DNA from: a virus
Direction: 5' to 3' (one strand)
IMG/VR virus record: IMGVR_UViG_3300044811_000010
Location: 1-64,000 of that record
Length of the DNA: 64,000 bases
The number at the start of each line of letters is the position of its first letter. Within the stretch, counting starts at the first letter, position 1. The notes below the pieces were generated by a model, which was not told the DNA's origin, made no database searches, and saw only the letters and a program-made list of their open reading frames with translations. Made by a program: the position numbers and the translations under genes. Positions 5,815-12,363 of the stretch are shown one piece after another.

Positions 5815-6885
5815 CTACGACTCCTTTCGATTGAGGTAGTCCACCAGCATCCCCATCAGCGGACGGTGCTCGGGGACAAGGTTGTTGTAGAACTGCTCTC
5901 GGGAGACTGGGTTGCCGAGTTCCTTCCCGTACTTCACGTCAGGCAGGTCAATCCACTTGACCTCTTCGATGTCGTCGCCCGGCGTGGGGCGGCCGTGGGT
6001 GTACTGCGCCGTGAACAGCATCGTCTTGATGCAGTCCGGCTCGTTGCGGTAGCGCCAGTCATCGACTCGAAGCGACCCGACGTAGCGCACATCCTCGACG
6101 TTCAGGCTCGTCTCTTCCTGAACCTCACGCTTGGCGTCGGCCTCGAAGCTGTCGGAGCGCGGGTCGGAGAAACCGCCAATGAAGCGATAGAGCGTCTCGT
6201 TTGGCTTGCGGCCGAGCAGAAGCTGCAAGGGCTTCTCCGTCGCATAGAAGGCTGCGGCCTCGTCTCGATGCACCGGACACGCAGTCCGTGGCTGGCAGCT
6301 TCGACAGTCGATCCACGACTGCGAAGCCTTGCGCTCGCGCGAGGGAACGTCCTTGAGAATCGCCACGTCTACCGTCGTGTAGGCGGTCGGGAAGCGGGCC
6401 TGCGACGCCCAGATGACGCCGGCACGGAACTCGGGGCTGGACTTAGCCCGGCTGCGGGCGATGTCCTTGCGCTGCGCGCGGCCGGAGTAGAACGTGGTCT
6501 GCGTCAGCTCCTGCGTCGGGTGGTTGCCCGTGTAGTGGCTGATGAAGGAGTCGCGGCCGCCGTAGAGGACGACGCTCTGGCCGGGAGCGACGAGGTTGGC
6601 GATGTTGTCGTCAAGAACGTGCGACCACGCGCGGTCGTTGTTCAAGTCCTTGACGTACAGGACGTTGGCCTCGGGGAACTCCGCGAGGATCATCTGCTTG
6701 CGCGCCTCGAAGTCGAGCGGATTGTTCGTGGAGACGGAAAGCGGCGAAAGGCCGAGGAAGATGATGACCTTGTCGTGCCGGTCGCAGACGTACTTGATCA
6801 GCTCCCTATGAGCGTTGTGCAGCTCATGGACCTGGAATCGCCCTACCAGTACCCCTACGTCGTACTGCTTCTCTGTTGGCTGCAT
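5815..6885 (-). CDS. nadM: Bifunctional NMN adenylyltransferase / Nudix hydrolase
   Basis: 356 residues. N-terminal nucleotidyltransferase: GRFQ (15-18) with HNAH (23-26), plus the block PLSVSTNNPLDFEARKQM. C-terminal Nudix domain: box starting GGFSDPRSDSFEADAKREV with QEET. The first domain makes NAD+ from NMN and ATP. The Nudix part in relatives cleaves ADP-ribose or similar, which could remove products of NADase defences. I chose ATG 6885 (GAAGGAGG upstream) over ATG 6921, which has no ribosome site. Confidence 0.9.
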   Translation of the reverse strand: MQPTEKQYDVGVLVGRFQVHELHNAHRELIKYVCDRHDKVIIFLGLSPLSVSTNNPLDFEARKQMILAEFPEANVLYVKDLNNDRAWSHVLDDNIANLVAPGQSVVLYGGRDSFISHYTGNHPTQELTQTTFYSGRAQRKDIARSRAKSSPEFRAGVIWASQARFPTAYTTVDVAILKDVPSRERKASQSWIDCRSCQPRTACPVHRDEAAAFYATEKPLQLLLGRKPNETLYRFIGGFSDPRSDSFEADAKREVQEETSLNVEDVRYVGSLRVDDWRYRNEPDCIKTMLFTAQYTHGRPTPGDDIEEVKWIDLPDVKYGKELGNPVSREQFYNNLVPEHRPLMGMLVDYLNRKES

Positions 6886-6942
6886 CAGGCGCAAACCTCC
6901 TTCTATGTCCGGGCCGCGCATCGGTGCGACGGCTCTACGAGA

Positions 6943-6948
6943 ACCGTA
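6943..6948 (-). promoter_or_regulatory. Extended -10 box of the NAD salvage operon
   Basis: TGG-TACGGT on the minus strand, about 57 bases before ATG 6885. Here a leader with a strong Shine-Dalgarno site follows, unlike the leaderless genes. Confidence 0.5.
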
Positions 6949-6974
6949 CCACAGGGCGGCGACGAGCGCAAGGG

Positions 6975-6980
6975 TAGAGT
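6975..6980 (+). promoter_or_regulatory. -10 box of leaderless promoter
   Basis: TAGAGT ends six bases before GTG 6987. Confidence 0.45.
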
Positions 6981-6986
6981 GGGAGG

Positions 6987-7391
6987 GTGGCTTTTCTCCG
7001 AGTAGTCAGAAAGAACTGGGTAGTGATTCTACTTCTGTTCGCCATCGTCTCGTCCTTCTTGGCGTCGATGCAGCAGACGCGCGCCGACACGGCTCAAGTT
7101 CGATCCAAGGCAATCGCCCTCTGCACCATCGACAACCAACGCGCCGTGCTGGTCATCACCTTCAAGTTCTCGGTGGCGAGGGCGGCGGACAAGCGCGGCG
7201 AGCACGCGGCGGCTGCTCACTTCCGGGCTCTTGGAGATAGTGGGCTGGCGTTGATCCCACTTGCCCCGGAAGATCAAGCCGAGCGAGCCCACCTAGCCGA
7301 TGTCATTCCGCAGGGAGGGCACTTCGTGCTGCCGCAGAAGGCGAAGGACGCGATCCGCGCGGGATGCGTGGATTCCTACCGCGCCAACTAG
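6987..7391 (+). CDS. Membrane-anchored small protein
   Basis: 134 residues, GTG start fixed by the -10 box six bases upstream. Residues 10-27 (NWVVILLLFAIVSSFLAS) form one transmembrane segment after a basic N-terminus, so the rest is probably outside the membrane. Two cysteines (CTIDN and AGCVDSYRAN) may pair. A similar plan (anchor, C..N, distal AxC) occurs in the protein at 60944. Function unknown. Confidence 0.6.
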   Translation: MAFLRVVRKNWVVILLLFAIVSSFLASMQQTRADTAQVRSKAIALCTIDNQRAVLVITFKFSVARAADKRGEHAAAAHFRALGDSGLALIPLAPEDQAERAHLADVIPQGGHFVLPQKAKDAIRAGCVDSYRAN

Positions 7392-7406
7392 GTCAGAGAA
7401 GCGTGC

Positions 7407-7412
7407 TATAGT
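7407..7412 (+). promoter_or_regulatory. -10 box of second tRNA array
   Basis: TATAGT, ten bases before tRNA-Tyr; the -35 region is weak. Confidence 0.5.
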
Positions 7413-7421
7413 CCCTGACGC

Positions 7422-7499
7422 GCTGCCGCGCATAGGCGAGCAAGGCCGGCTGTAACCCGGCGTCCTCTGGACTTGCAGGTTCGACTCCTGACGGCAGCA
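7422..7499 (+). tRNA. tRNA-Tyr(GTA)
   Basis: 78 nt, class II with variable arm GTCC-TCT-GGAC; stem GCCGG/CCGGC, loop CTGTAAC. No CCA. One mismatch at the base of the T-stem. Confidence 0.9.
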
Positions 7500-7503
7500 C
7501 TTC

Positions 7504-7587
7504 GGAAGGCTCCGCTTGGTGGCAGGCAACTCGGTTCGAACCCGAGGGCGGCGTTTCTCGTTGGGGGTTCGACTCCTCAGCCTTCCG
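7504..7587 (+). tRNA. tRNA-Ser(CGA)
   Basis: 84 nt, class II; acceptor GGAAGGC/GCCTTCC, stem CTCGG/CCGAG, loop TTCGAAC. Same T-stem mismatch as the Tyr tRNA. No CCA. Confidence 0.87.
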
Positions 7588-7591
7588 CTTC

Positions 7592-7663
7592 GTCGTAGTG
7601 CTGGGAGTGGCGACCAGCCGGGCTGCAACCCCGAGAACGTCGGTTCGAATCCGACCTACGACT
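7592..7663 (+). tRNA. tRNA-Cys(GCA)
   Basis: 72 nt; acceptor GTCGTAG/CTACGAC, loop CTGCAAC, no CCA. Confidence 0.92.
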
Positions 7664-7666
7664 TAC

Positions 7667-7753
7667 GGAGAGGACCCGGCTGGATCAGGAGCTTGCCCGC
7701 TAAGCAAGTAGCGCGTCCTAGATGTGTTCGGGGTTCGAGTCCCCGTCTCTCCG
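7667..7753 (+). tRNA. tRNA-Ser(GCT)
   Basis: 87 nt, class II; stem CTTGC/GCAAG, loop CCGCTAA. Position 33 is C instead of the near-universal U. The 5' half is nearly identical to the next Ser tRNA. No CCA. Confidence 0.88.
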
Positions 7754-7758
7754 CTCAC

Positions 7759-7844
7759 GGAGAGGACCCGGCTGGATCAGGAGCATCCCTGGAAAGGATG
7801 TGCGGCGGTCACGCGTCTTCAGGGTTCGAGTCCCTGTCTCTCCG
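7759..7844 (+). tRNA. tRNA-Ser(GGA)
   Basis: 86 nt, class II; stem CATCC/GGATG, loop CTGGAAA; no CCA. Recent duplicate of the Ser(GCT) gene, judging by the shared acceptor and D-arm. Confidence 0.92.
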
Positions 7845-7997
7845 CTTGATCGCTCCAACGGCTGCCCCGAGTAGCGCGACGATCATCACCAGTGCCGCAA
7901 GTGCCGCCACTACGACAGCCGCGTAGATGACGATGAAGGGCAGCAGGATCCCCGCGACGAGCGCGATTCCGGTGCCCAAGCAGCCTCCGTCAGACAT
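7809..7997 (-). CDS. Small two-helix membrane protein overlapping tRNA-Ser
   Basis: 62 residues. Residues 9-50 are almost wholly hydrophobic (ALVAGILLPFIVIYAAVVV, then AALVMIVALLGAAVGAI), giving one long or two short transmembrane helices before a charged tail. The last 36 bases run antisense through tRNA-Ser(GGA). It follows the CCA-adding enzyme by 34 bases. The overlap lowers confidence. Confidence 0.5.
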   Translation of the reverse strand: MSDGGCLGTGIALVAGILLPFIVIYAAVVVAALAALVMIVALLGAAVGAIKRRDRDSNPEDA

Positions 7998-8031
7998 CAG
8001 CCGCAGCAGACTCCACTGCAGGCGCCGCAGC

Positions 8032-9564
8032 TCACGCGAGCGCCTCGGCCCGCGTGAGCTGCCACTCCCGCGACATCGTCTGCTCGGTGGGCTGGCAGAC
8101 GACATCGTCCAGCACGGCGTTGAGGATCTCGCCGATCTTGCGGCCGTCCGCGCCGATGGCGCGCACGTCATGGCCGTTGATCTTCAGGTCCCTCGGAGAC
8201 GTGGGGACGTTGTCCTTCTCCGCCTCACGGCGCAGCAGTTCCATCCGGCTGATCTGCTCGATGTGACCCTTGTTGGGCTTGCCCTTGCCAGTCAGGTCGC
8301 ACATGCGGTGCAGGAACAGGTCGGCCAGCAGCTCGTCCCCGAACTGCACACGCATCCGGCGGACCTTCGAGCCCTTGAGCTTGCCGTCGACGGTGACCAT
8401 GTGATTGCGAATGAGCAGGCGCACGTCCTCGCGCAGACCGTTGCCTGCGTTCAGGCGCCGAGCGGTCTTGTTCCAGATGCGGGCGCCCGCAACCTCGTGG
8501 TCCTCCGTGGCGACCATCATCGGCGCGCCGCTAGCGACAGAGCGGGACGCGGTCCCGTCCTGAGCGTAGTAGTGCTTGCGTCCGTCCTTCCCAATCCACG
8601 CCGTCTCAGGCTTGCCCGCGTCGTGGAACAGCAGGGCCATGCGGACGCGCAGCGGCGCGTCGACGTGCGTAGCCGTCGTCAGAGCAGCGAACGTGTGCTC
8701 GTCGGTGGTCAGGTCGTGGTAGCGCGAGCCCTGATCGAAGCCGATCATCGGAGCCAGCTCAGGCAGCAGTGTGGCGAGAACGCCAGTGTCGAGCGCCAGC
8801 CTCAGCGCCTTGACCGGCTCGTCGCCCATCAGCAGCTTGCACAGCTCTTCCAGCACGGTTCCGGACGCGTAGCCATTGGCGCTCAGGCCGTTTACAGCGT
8901 CAGCGTGCTCACGCATCTGGTCGAGCGTGTTGCTCGACAGGTCGTAGCCAAGCGTCGAAACGAAGCGCAGAGCACGCAGCGTGCGCAGCGGGTCGTCGCG
9001 GAACGAATCCGGGTGAGTGGTGCGGATGATCTTATGGCTCAGGTCGTACAGGCCGCAGTTCGTCGGGTCCACGACGTTCTCGACCAGTGCCCCGCCCGAC
9101 ATGGTGGTCAACGAAGACATGCCGGCAGTCGGATCCACGATCTTGTAGAGAGCGTTGAACGTGAAGTCACGGCGCACGGCGTCTTCGTCCAGCCGCAGGT
9201 TCGGGTCAACCACGATGTCAAACGCGCGATGCACGTTCTCGCCGGGGGCGGGCGCGCGAGGGCGCTCCGTGCGCGGCAGGACGACTTCGATCAGACCCAT
9301 GCCGCGCGCGGCGACCCGCCATCCGGCCTGCCGACCATCGCGCAGCACCAGCGGGGAAACGACGTTGGACTTGTTCGCGGGGTCGTACCGAATCGCGGCG
9401 TCCTTGAGCGCAATGCCCAGCTTCGCCAGTCCGACGCCTCGGATCATGTAGTCAGCGTCCTTGACCTTGCGGCCGATCAGTTCGTCTCGAACGGAGCCGC
9501 CGACGCGGTAGGCTTCGAAGCCCAGGCCGGCGATGAAAGTGTCTGTCCGCTCGATGTACGCCAT
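8032..9564 (-). CDS. cca: CCA-adding tRNA nucleotidyltransferase
   Basis: 510 residues. Adds or repairs the 3' CCA end of tRNA. The nucleotidyltransferase head has GGSVRD (22-27) and the catalytic DAD (36-38). A central basic RNA-binding part follows, then an HD domain with LLFHDAGKPETA around residue 305. ATG 9564 is chosen because a -10 box (TACGTT) ends six bases before it; the longer frame to 9609 crosses that promoter. It lies between two tRNA arrays whose genes almost all lack CCA, so these tRNAs depend on such an enzyme. Confidence 0.93.
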   Translation of the reverse strand: MAYIERTDTFIAGLGFEAYRVGGSVRDELIGRKVKDADYMIRGVGLAKLGIALKDAAIRYDPANKSNVVSPLVLRDGRQAGWRVAARGMGLIEVVLPRTERPRAPAPGENVHRAFDIVVDPNLRLDEDAVRRDFTFNALYKIVDPTAGMSSLTTMSGGALVENVVDPTNCGLYDLSHKIIRTTHPDSFRDDPLRTLRALRFVSTLGYDLSSNTLDQMREHADAVNGLSANGYASGTVLEELCKLLMGDEPVKALRLALDTGVLATLLPELAPMIGFDQGSRYHDLTTDEHTFAALTTATHVDAPLRVRMALLFHDAGKPETAWIGKDGRKHYYAQDGTASRSVASGAPMMVATEDHEVAGARIWNKTARRLNAGNGLREDVRLLIRNHMVTVDGKLKGSKVRRMRVQFGDELLADLFLHRMCDLTGKGKPNKGHIEQISRMELLRREAEKDNVPTSPRDLKINGHDVRAIGADGRKIGEILNAVLDDVVCQPTEQTMSREWQLTRAEALA

Positions 9565-9570
9565 GGGAGA

Positions 9571-9576
9571 AACGTA
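9571..9576 (-). promoter_or_regulatory. -10 box of leaderless cca promoter
   Basis: TGG-TACGTT, with TTGCGC 17 bases upstream as -35; six bases to ATG 9564. Confidence 0.6.
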
Positions 9577-9603
9577 CCACATTGGGCTTCCGGGCGCAAG
9601 TTC

Positions 9604-9632
9604 TTGCACATGTCACGAAGATGTGCTAGAGT
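9604..9632 (+). promoter_or_regulatory. tRNA-array promoter 3
   Basis: -35 TTGCAC (9604-9609), 17 bp, -10 TAGAGT (9627-9632). Near copy of promoter 1 at 1676. Confidence 0.7.
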
Positions 9633-9640
9633 CCCATCTC

Positions 9641-9680
9641 TGGTCAGCGCTCCGTCGGCGACGGCGGGTAGCGGGGCCAG
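9641..9680 (+). other. Structured leader of third tRNA array
   Basis: Between promoter and first tRNA: nested pairing CTGG/CCAG, CGCT/AGCG and a perfect CCGTC-GGC-GACGG hairpin. No T-loop. It occupies the place held by the mini tRNA-like element after promoter 1. Confidence 0.4.
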
Positions 9681-9685
9681 GACAC

Positions 9686-9757
9686 TGAGGAGTAGTGTAA
9701 TGGCAGCACCGGAGTCCTTGAAACTTCGTAGTGCGGGTTCGAGTCCCGCCTCCTCAT
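9686..9757 (+). tRNA. tRNA-Gln(TTG)
   Basis: 72 nt beginning with U1 as usual for Gln; loop CCTTGAA, so position 33 is C. No CCA. Confidence 0.86.
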
Positions 9758-9761
9758 TCAC

Positions 9762-9833
9762 TGCGGAATGGTGTAACGGCAGCATGGCGGGTTCTGAGCC
9801 CGTTCGATCTAGGTTCGAATCCTAGTTCCGCAG
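9762..9833 (+). tRNA. tRNA-Gln(CTG)
   Basis: 72 nt; acceptor TGCGGAA/TTCCGCA, loop TTCTGAG, no CCA. Confidence 0.92.
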
Positions 9834-9838
9834 CTCAC

Positions 9839-9909
9839 TGGCGTGTAGCTCAAGGGCAGAGCCTCCGGTTGTTACCCGGCGGATGAGGGTTCGAATCCTT
9901 CCATGCCAG
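9839..9909 (+). tRNA. tRNA-Asn(GTT)
   Basis: 71 nt; acceptor TGGCGTG/CATGCCA, loop TTGTTAC, no CCA. Confidence 0.91.
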
Positions 9910-9914
9910 CTCAT

Positions 9915-9988
9915 CAGCGTGTGGCGCAGTCTGGTAGCGCTCTTTTCTGGGGAAAATGAGGTCGCAGGTTCAAATCCTGCCACGCTGA
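9915..9988 (+). tRNA. tRNA-Pro(GGG)
   Basis: 74 nt starting C1 (Pro-like); loop CTGGGGA, no CCA. Confidence 0.9.
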
Positions 9989-9994
9989 CTTCTC

Positions 9995-10067
9995 GCAGCC
10001 ATGGTCTAGTGGTCATGATGCCGGCCTTTCAAGCCGGACGACGAGGGTTCGAATCCCTCTGGCTGTA
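9995..10067 (+). tRNA. tRNA-Glu(TTC)
   Basis: 73 nt; stem CCGGC/GCCGG, loop CTTTCAA, no CCA. Confidence 0.92.
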
Positions 10068-10071
10068 CTAC

Positions 10072-10144
10072 GGCGCGTTGGGGTAACGGTTAGCCTCTCA
10101 GCTTCTCAAGCTGCTGGATACGAGTTCGAATCTCGTACGCGCTA
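10072..10144 (+). tRNA. tRNA-Glu(CTC)
   Basis: 73 nt; acceptor GGCGCGT/ACGCGCT, loop TTCTCAA, no CCA. Confidence 0.9.
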
Positions 10145-10149
10145 CTCAT

Positions 10150-10221
10150 CGGGATCAAGTGTTTATGGCTGCACCGGCCCCTCGGACGGGTCAAGACGGA
10201 GTTCGAATCTCCGGTTCCCGA
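10150..10221 (+). tRNA. tRNA-Pro(CGG)
   Basis: 72 nt starting C1; stem GGCCC/GGGTC, loop CTCGGAC. One U:U mismatch in the acceptor. No CCA. Confidence 0.84.
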
Positions 10222-10225
10222 CTTC

Positions 10226-10308
10226 GCTCCCGTGGTGGAATGGTAGACGCGCTAGGTCGAGAGCCTAGTGCCCTAACGGGCGTGCAGGTTCAAGTCCTGC
10301 CGGGAGCA
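10226..10308 (+). tRNA. tRNA-Leu(GAG)
   Basis: 83 nt, class II with arm GCCC-TAAC-GGGC; stem CTAGG/CCTAG, loop TCGAGAG, so position 33 is C. No CCA. Confidence 0.88.
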
Positions 10309-10314
10309 CTGCAT

Positions 10315-10399
10315 ACCAGCGTGGTGAAATTTGGTAGACGCAGCAGGTTCAGAACCTGCCGGCCGCAAGGTCTTGAGGGTTCAAGTCCCTCCGCTGGTA
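10315..10399 (+). tRNA. tRNA-Leu(CAG)
   Basis: 85 nt, class II; stem GCAGG/CCTGC, loop TTCAGAA, no CCA. Confidence 0.9.
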
Positions 10400-10403
10400 C
10401 TAC

Positions 10404-10488
10404 GCAAGAGTGGCGAAATGGGTAAACGCTCCGGGCTCAAACCCCGGCGAGGTCATTCCTCTTGAGGGTTCGATTCCCTCCTCTTGTA
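10404..10488 (+). tRNA. tRNA-Leu(CAA)
   Basis: 85 nt, class II; stem CCGGG/CCCGG, loop CTCAAAC, no CCA. Confidence 0.92.
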
Positions 10489-10492
10489 CTAC

Positions 10493-10566
10493 GTCTCCTT
10501 AGCTCAGCAGGATAGAGCGCTGGTCCGCGAAGCCAGAGGCCGCAGGTTCGAATCCTGCAGGGGACG
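10493..10566 (+). tRNA. tRNA-Arg(GCG)
   Basis: 74 nt; acceptor GTCTCCT/AGGGGAC; stem CTGGT/GCCAG, loop CCGCGAA with C33. No CCA. Confidence 0.86.
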
Positions 10567-10570
10567 CTCC

Positions 10571-10644
10571 GGTGATGTAACTCAGTCGGATAGAGTGGCG
10601 GCTTGTCAAGCCGTTGGTCGCGGGTTCGAGTCCCGTCATCACCG
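10571..10644 (+). tRNA. tRNA-Asp(GTC)
   Basis: 74 nt; acceptor GGTGATG/CATCACC, loop TTGTCAA, G73 as expected for Asp. Confidence 0.93.
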
Positions 10645-10648
10645 CTTC

Positions 10649-10721
10649 GCCTCCGTAACTCAGCGGACAGAGTGCTTGGCCTCGAACCAAGTGGTCGCGG
10701 GTTCAAATCCTGCCGGGGGCG
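10649..10721 (+). tRNA. tRNA-Arg(TCG)
   Basis: 73 nt; stem CTTGG/CCAAG, loop CCTCGAA with C33. Similar body to tRNA-Lys at 2177. No CCA. Confidence 0.88.
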
Positions 10722-10727
10722 CTACAC

Positions 10728-10803
10728 GGTGAATGTAGACTAATCGGTCAAGTCCCTTGGTTGTGAACCAAGCCGATGCGGGTTCGAGTCCCGTCGTTCA
10801 CCC
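10728..10803 (+). tRNA. tRNA-His(GTG)
   Basis: 76 nt; stem CTTGG/CCAAG, loop TTGTGAA; discriminator C, typical of His. Confidence 0.9.
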
Positions 10804-10807
10804 TCTC

Positions 10808-10876
10808 GGGTCATAGGTCATGGCGACCAAGCAGGTTCCAACCCTGCAGGACAGCGTTCGATTCGTTGATGACCCG
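10808..10876 (+). tRNA. tRNA-Trp(CCA), short D-arm
   Basis: 69 nt; acceptor GGGTCAT/ATGACCC; D-arm GGTC-ATGGC-GACC; stem GCAGG/CCTGC, loop TTCCAAC. Confidence 0.87.
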
Positions 10877-10880
10877 CTTC

Positions 10881-10947
10881 GGCTCTCTGAAGGTACGACA
10901 CGGTCCCTCATAAGGACGGTGGACAGGTTCGAGTCCTGTGGGAGCTA
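10881..10947 (+). tRNA. tRNA with CAT anticodon, reduced D-arm
   Basis: 67 nt; acceptor GGCTCTC/GGGAGCT; stem GTCC/GGAC, loop CTCATAA. The D region has no convincing stem. Could be Met, or Ile(AUA) after lysidine modification. Confidence 0.75.
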
Positions 10948-10951
10948 CTTC

Positions 10952-11020
10952 GCCCTTGAAGTTGGATACGCGACGGCCCTCCTAAGGCTTGCGCAGCGAG
11001 TTCGATTCTCGCCGGGGGCT
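10952..11020 (+). tRNA. tRNA-Arg(CCT), reduced D-arm
   Basis: 69 nt; acceptor GCCCTTG/CGGGGGC; stem GGCC/GGCT, loop CTCCTAA; short D-arm; no CCA. Confidence 0.8.
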
Positions 11021-11021
11021 T

Positions 11022-11092
11022 CGCAGATAGGTGGTCTGGTGACCATTCGGGCCTCATAAGCCTGAGAGCAGGGTTCGACTCCCGGTCTGCTA
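11022..11092 (+). tRNA. tRNA with CAT anticodon
   Basis: 71 nt; loop CTCATAA. The acceptor CGCAGAT/GTCTGCT pairs except at C1:U72, a mismatch recalling initiator tRNA, but the anticodon stem lacks the three G:C pairs of initiators and the T-loop is then six bases. Met, initiator-like or Ile2 remain possible. Confidence 0.7.
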
Positions 11093-11099
11093 CTTGTGG

Positions 11100-11105
11100 T
11101 ACGAT
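11100..11105 (+). promoter_or_regulatory. Extended -10 box before a possible small RNA
   Basis: TGG-TACGAT just after the last tRNA. No rightward gene follows; a terminator hairpin ends about 80 bases downstream. Confidence 0.45.
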
Positions 11106-11146
11106 TCACCCTCGGCTGGCGGCTCGGGGGAGACGGTCGAATCCTT

Positions 11147-11184
11147 GAGGCCCGGACGGCTGCGAAAGCGGCTCTCCGGGCCTC
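11147..11184. terminator. Bidirectional terminator
   Basis: GAGGCCCGGA pairs with TCCGGGCCTC around an inner GCTGC-GAAA-GCGGC hairpin, followed by TTGTTCGTTCT. Lies between the convergent tRNA array and the gene ending at 11194. Confidence 0.75.
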
Positions 11185-11193
11185 TTGTTCGTT

Positions 11194-11931
11194 CTACGCT
11201 ACGTTGATCTGCCGGAATGGGTCGTCGTACAGATCGTAAAGCTGGTCCACAGCAGCGACGTTGTAGACCTGGTGGCCCGAGAGCGGGAGCCCATGCAGGC
11301 CGCGCGCCTCGTGGATGTGACCGCAGACGACGGCTGCAGGGTTCGCTCGTACGATGGCGTCGTTCAACGTAGGGTCGCCGACGTTCATTCCGCCCCAGTT
11401 CCCGTACTTGTTGCGCTGCTTCTCGCTCGTAGGGATGTAGTCCCCCGCGCGATGAGGCGGCCCATGCGTCACGAGGATGTCGATTCCGGTCGGGATTCTG
11501 TCGGCGCGAGCCTGCAACGCCTCCTCCCGTCCGTAGAAGGCCCAGTAAGGCAAACCGGGCACCCACGGCGTCCCCCACACTCGCAGGCCCGCAGCGCGCG
11601 TCTCAGAGTCCTGCAGCAGTGTCCAGGGAAGATCGGGCACCAAGAACGCGTGCTCACCGACGAAGTCGTGATTGCCCCAGATAGCCACGACTTCCGTGCC
11701 ACGCTTACGGACTGCGAGAAGCCACTCGCGGAACTCAGTGTCGAGCCATCGGCCCTGCTGAAGACCGCCCTTGTCGATGCCTCCGCGTCCGAGGGCGCGT
11801 TGATCGGCGCCGCGCAGTGCGAAAGGCCGGAAGTCGGGGCAGATGTCGCCGCCGAGGATCAGCAGATCGCACTCCGGGGCTTCGGGGAGGTTACCGTGCA
11901 GGTCAGAGACGGCGTATACGACGGGCGCCAT
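11194..11931 (-). CDS. Calcineurin-like metallophosphoesterase
   Basis: 245 residues with SDLHG (9-13), GGDICPD (27-33), WGNHDFVG, VTHGPPH and CGHIHEAR: the full ordered metal-site set. The spacing resembles the MPPED-like branch and differs from the enzyme at 3200. Substrate unknown. AAGGAG five bases before ATG 11931 gives the start. It ends the leftward run beginning at 13042, next to a MazG-like pyrophosphohydrolase, so a nucleotide-related role is plausible. Confidence 0.87.
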   Translation of the reverse strand: MAPVVYAVSDLHGNLPEAPECDLLILGGDICPDFRPFALRGADQRALGRGGIDKGGLQQGRWLDTEFREWLLAVRKRGTEVVAIWGNHDFVGEHAFLVPDLPWTLLQDSETRAAGLRVWGTPWVPGLPYWAFYGREEALQARADRIPTGIDILVTHGPPHRAGDYIPTSEKQRNKYGNWGGMNVGDPTLNDAIVRANPAAVVCGHIHEARGLHGLPLSGHQVYNVAAVDQLYDLYDDPFRQINVA

Positions 11932-11940
11932 GGAGACTCC

Positions 11941-12363
11941 TTATCCTTCGATGATGTCAGGCACGAACTTGGTCATGTCGGCCTCTGAGTAGCTCGGGCC
12001 GCGCAAGACCTTACCGTCGCTACGGTACAGCGGCTTGCCGTCGGTGTCAAGCTTGCTCATGTTGGCCCGGTGGACCTCGGCGAATGCGCCGTCGATGTCA
12101 AGCCCGAACGTCACAGCCGCGCCCTCGATGACGTATCGCAGGTCGGCAAGCTCCAACAGCAGGTTCTGTAGATGAGGCCACTGGACATGTAGCGGAGCAG
12201 CCCGGCGGCCCATAAACATCAGCGCATCAAGCTCGGCCATGACCTCCTCGAACTCCTCACGGATCAGCCGCGCGCGGAGGGCGACGAGGTCCACGTCGGG
12301 GATCGTCGGATGGTCGGCCGCCGGCAGGCGAAACGCGGCGTGGAACCTGCGGACGAGGGTCAT
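11941..12363 (-). CDS. MazG-like NTP pyrophosphohydrolase
   Basis: 140 residues. REEFEEVMAELD (35-46) and LADLRYVIEG (72-81) supply the acidic metal-binding positions of the all-alpha NTP pyrophosphatase fold, and the tail with GKPLYRSDGKVLRGPSY is typical of phage and plant-like members. Such enzymes clear non-canonical or signalling nucleotides. Its start overlaps the upstream stop by four bases. Confidence 0.83.
   Translation of the reverse strand: MTLVRRFHAAFRLPAADHPTIPDVDLVALRARLIREEFEEVMAELDALMFMGRRAAPLHVQWPHLQNLLLELADLRYVIEGAAVTFGLDIDGAFAEVHRANMSKLDTDGKPLYRSDGKVLRGPSYSEADMTKFVPDIIEG

Noticed and set aside
4532-5839. Long plus-strand frame opposite NAMPT
   Set aside because: Antisense shadow of a well-conserved enzyme; no start signal or domain.
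7927-9825. Long plus-strand frame opposite the CCA enzyme
   Set aside because: Runs through the minus-strand gene, a promoter and tRNA genes; not coding.
9639-11092. CRISPR-like regularity of the third array
   Set aside because: The regular ~75-85-base units are tRNA genes with conserved T-loops, not repeats with variable spacers.
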